Shown here: positions 62,533-64,000 of the stretch, one piece after another
How positions within the stretch are numbered: the stretch's first letter is position 1
Layout of the letters: each line of letters begins with the position of its first letter
Notes under the pieces: generated by a model
The model's database searches: none
Told to the model about the DNA's origin: nothing
The model's input: only the letters and a program-made list of their open reading frames with translations
Position numbers and translations under genes: made by a program
Assembly (NCBI RefSeq): GCF_018403765.1
Contig: NZ_BOVQ01000008.1
Coordinates: forward strand, 1-64,000
DNA length: 64,000 nt
From: Lactococcus nasutitermitis
GTDB lineage: Bacteria > Bacillota > Bacilli > Lactobacillales > Streptococcaceae
Direction: 5' to 3'

Positions 62533-63519
62533 TCAACTCATTTCTTCAAAATGTGTGACCAATTTTCCTGTCACATCTGTTTCAAGCATTTTGTGAATTT
62601 GTCGAAGTGCCGTCGCAATTTCAATCTCAGTCGAATTGCCATGAGCCTTGACAACAGGAGCTTTCAGCCCGACAAAAGCCGCACCACCACCAGAACTTGC
62701 GATATCTTTCAAGCTGTATAAAGCAGGTTTTACGAGAGCGCCGCCGATTTTCGTTGTCAAACTACCAGATTTGATAGTTGAACTAATCATCTTGAACATC
62801 GTGGACATCGTTCCCTCGATTGCCTTTAGTACCGCATTTCCCGTGAAACCATCTGCGACAACAACATCCGCAGCACCAGCAAGAATATCACGTGACTCTA
62901 TATTACCAATAAAATCAATATCCGTCCGTCCAGAAAGCAATTCGTGCGCTTCCTTAACCATTGGAGAACCTTTTGACTCCTCAGCTCCGTTTGAAAGCAA
63001 AGCAACACGCGGTTTTTCAATGCCACGAACATTTTGCGCATAATAAGAACCCAAAATCGCAAAATCTACCAAATGTTGCGCCGTATTTTCCGTATTTGCC
63101 CCCAAATCCAACATATCAAAACCTTTACCGTCAGAAGTTGGCAATGTGGACATCAAAGCAGGACGTGAAACTTGCTTCATCCGTTTCACGAGCAATAAAC
63201 CGCCAGTCAACAGCGCCCCAGTAGAACCAGCAGAAAGAATTGCATCCGCTTCGCCTTTTTTAACCGCAGTCAGTGCTTGAACCAGTGAACTATCTTTCTT
63301 TGACTTGATTGCCGTTACAGGATCATCATGGAAATCAATCACTTCACTTGTAGCAATGATTTCCACATTTTTTTCATCGTCCAAATAATTCTTGATAGCA
63401 GCAACGTCACCAAAAAGTTGAAATTCCAAGTCTGGAAATTCTTGTTTAGCAAGATTTACTCCTTTGATAACAGATTCAGGAGCATTATCACCGCCCATAG
63501 CATCAATCGCAATTTTCAT
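62533..63519 (-). CDS. plsX: Phosphate acyltransferase PlsX
   Basis: PlsX makes acyl-phosphate from acyl-ACP for phospholipid synthesis. The 328-residue protein begins [20 protein letters not shown] and has [20 protein letters not shown] and [16 protein letters not shown] minus-strand TATAAT near 63566 and AAGAAAAGAG before the ATG give it a likely promoter. acpP usually follows; here it does not, as the gene ends next to a repeat element. Confidence 0.95.
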   Translation of the reverse strand: MKIAIDAMGGDNAPESVIKGVNLAKQEFPDLEFQLFGDVAAIKNYLDDEKNVEIIATSEVIDFHDDPVTAIKSKKDSSLVQALTAVKKGEADAILSAGSTGALLTGGLLLVKRMKQVSRPALMSTLPTSDGKGFDMLDLGANTENTAQHLVDFAILGSYYAQNVRGIEKPRVALLSNGAEESKGSPMVKEAHELLSGRTDIDFIGNIESRDILAGAADVVVADGFTGNAVLKAIEGTMSTMFKMISSTIKSGSLTTKIGGALVKPALYSLKDIASSGGGAAFVGLKAPVVKAHGNSTEIEIATALRQIHKMLETDVTGKLVTHFEEMS

Positions 63520-63568
63520 ATTTTCTCTTTTCTTTACTTATGATGATTAAATTCTCTTAATCAAATTA

Positions 63569-63597
63569 TACAAAAAAAGCAACATTTCTGCTACTTT
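63569..63597 (-). terminator. Terminator between the Cof-type gene and plsX
   Basis: On the minus strand AGTAGCA pairs with TGTTGCT and is followed by T7. Confidence 0.7.
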
Positions 63598-63600
63598 TTA

Positions 63601-64000
63601 TTATTTTCCTCCAATAATCCGCTCAATCTTTGCGAATACACCATCTTCATTGTTACTTCCGATAATCTCATCAGCAACTTTTAAAATATCAGGATAAGCA
63701 TTGCTGACAGCATAAGAAGTACCCGCTTGGCTCGCATATTTTAGCATTTCAAGGTCATTCATTTGGTCGCCAAAAGCAGCAAGATTGGCATTTGTCAGAT
63801 GAAGTGCATCAAGAAGTTTTTCAAGTCCCGTCGCCTTGCTAATTCCCTGAGGAATGATGTCAATACTGGTAAAACCTGTCGTTGTCGCCCGTGCATAAGG
63901 TAAATGTTCACTGATAAAAGCTTCGCATTCCAAAGTATGTTCCACAGGAAAATTCGTTGTGATTTTGAGCAAAGCATCATCAATCGCACCAATTTCATTG
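63601..64000 (-). CDS. Cof-type HAD hydrolase, partial (C-terminal part)
   Basis: About 132 C-terminal residues are visible; the gene begins beyond the window. The frame continues past the first apparent methionine to NEIGAIDDALLKI at the window edge. Motif IV of Cof-like HAD phosphatases is seen as AAFGDQMNDLEMLKYA, with SKATGLEKLL upstream. It likely dephosphorylates sugar phosphates or similar. Confidence 0.85.
   Translation of the reverse strand, partial: NEIGAIDDALLKITTNFPVEHTLECEAFISEHLPYARATTTGFTSIDIIPQGISKATGLEKLLDALHLTNANLAAFGDQMNDLEMLKYASQAGTSYAVSNAYPDILKVADEIIGSNNEDGVFAKIERIIGGK

Overview
The window looks like the origin-proximal part of a low-GC Gram-positive chromosome from the Lactococcus/Streptococcus family. 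The order dnaA, dnaN, rexB, rexA, DUF951 gene, ychF, pth, mfd, S4 gene, ftsB, tilS, hpt, ftsH, followed later by araT, recO and lplA-pdhABCD, is the Lactococcus order as I know it. The protein sequences I can recall from Lactococcus lactis (AraT, Pth, DnaA) differ clearly, so this is probably another Lactococcus-type species. I cannot name the species from sequence alone.

Layout. 1-2052 is oriC: DnaA boxes on both sides of dnaA, and a GC cluster plus DnaA-trio unwinding element just before dnaN. 2053-10370 holds dnaN and the RexAB recombination nuclease. 10372-13133 has a hydrolase, an XRE-type regulator and ychF. 13193-21204 is an accessory stretch: a GIY-YIG nuclease, a DUF6287-like surface protein, membrane proteins, a ω-amidase/transaminase pair, a lipoprotein, a small kinase and a MerR/SnoaL pair. 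21340-33358 is the pth-mfd-ftsB-tilS-hpt-ftsH block, with an HpaB-type flavin monooxygenase gene inside it. 33513-34422 is a tRNA cluster with an isolated 5S rRNA. 34458-41572 contains an antiporter and the mannitol PTS regulon mtlA-mtlR-mtlF-mtlD with two matching MtlR-type sites. 41631-41826 is a probable 6S RNA, followed by queH, tRNA-Lys and araT. 44127-46482 is an AT-rich island with a secreted peptide and an ABC exporter, sitting between araT and recO. 47456-53741 is the lipoate ligase-pyruvate dehydrogenase operon. 54105-64000 holds gdpD, an HD hydrolase, T-box-controlled trpS, osmC, a divergent tetR/SDR pair, HAD, permeases, plsX and a truncated Cof-type hydrolase.

The most unusual signal is a set of interspersed palindromes. 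The main one (called P1 below) is TTTTTGACAG, two bases, CTGTCAAAAA. I count over twenty good copies. About half lie inside protein-coding genes, where they are read in frame as FLTELSK- or FDSSVK-like peptides; the rest lie between genes, many where terminators belong. Four intergenic loci carry a longer element whose ends are P1 half-sites and whose interior folds into hairpins with compensatory base changes, so P1 may be the terminal repeat or remnant of a small structured element. A second palindrome (P2, GTTTACA/TGTAAAC) and a third covarying double-hairpin element also recur. Several genes appear to be transcribed as leaderless or near-leaderless mRNAs from extended -10 promoters six to nine bases before the start codon.
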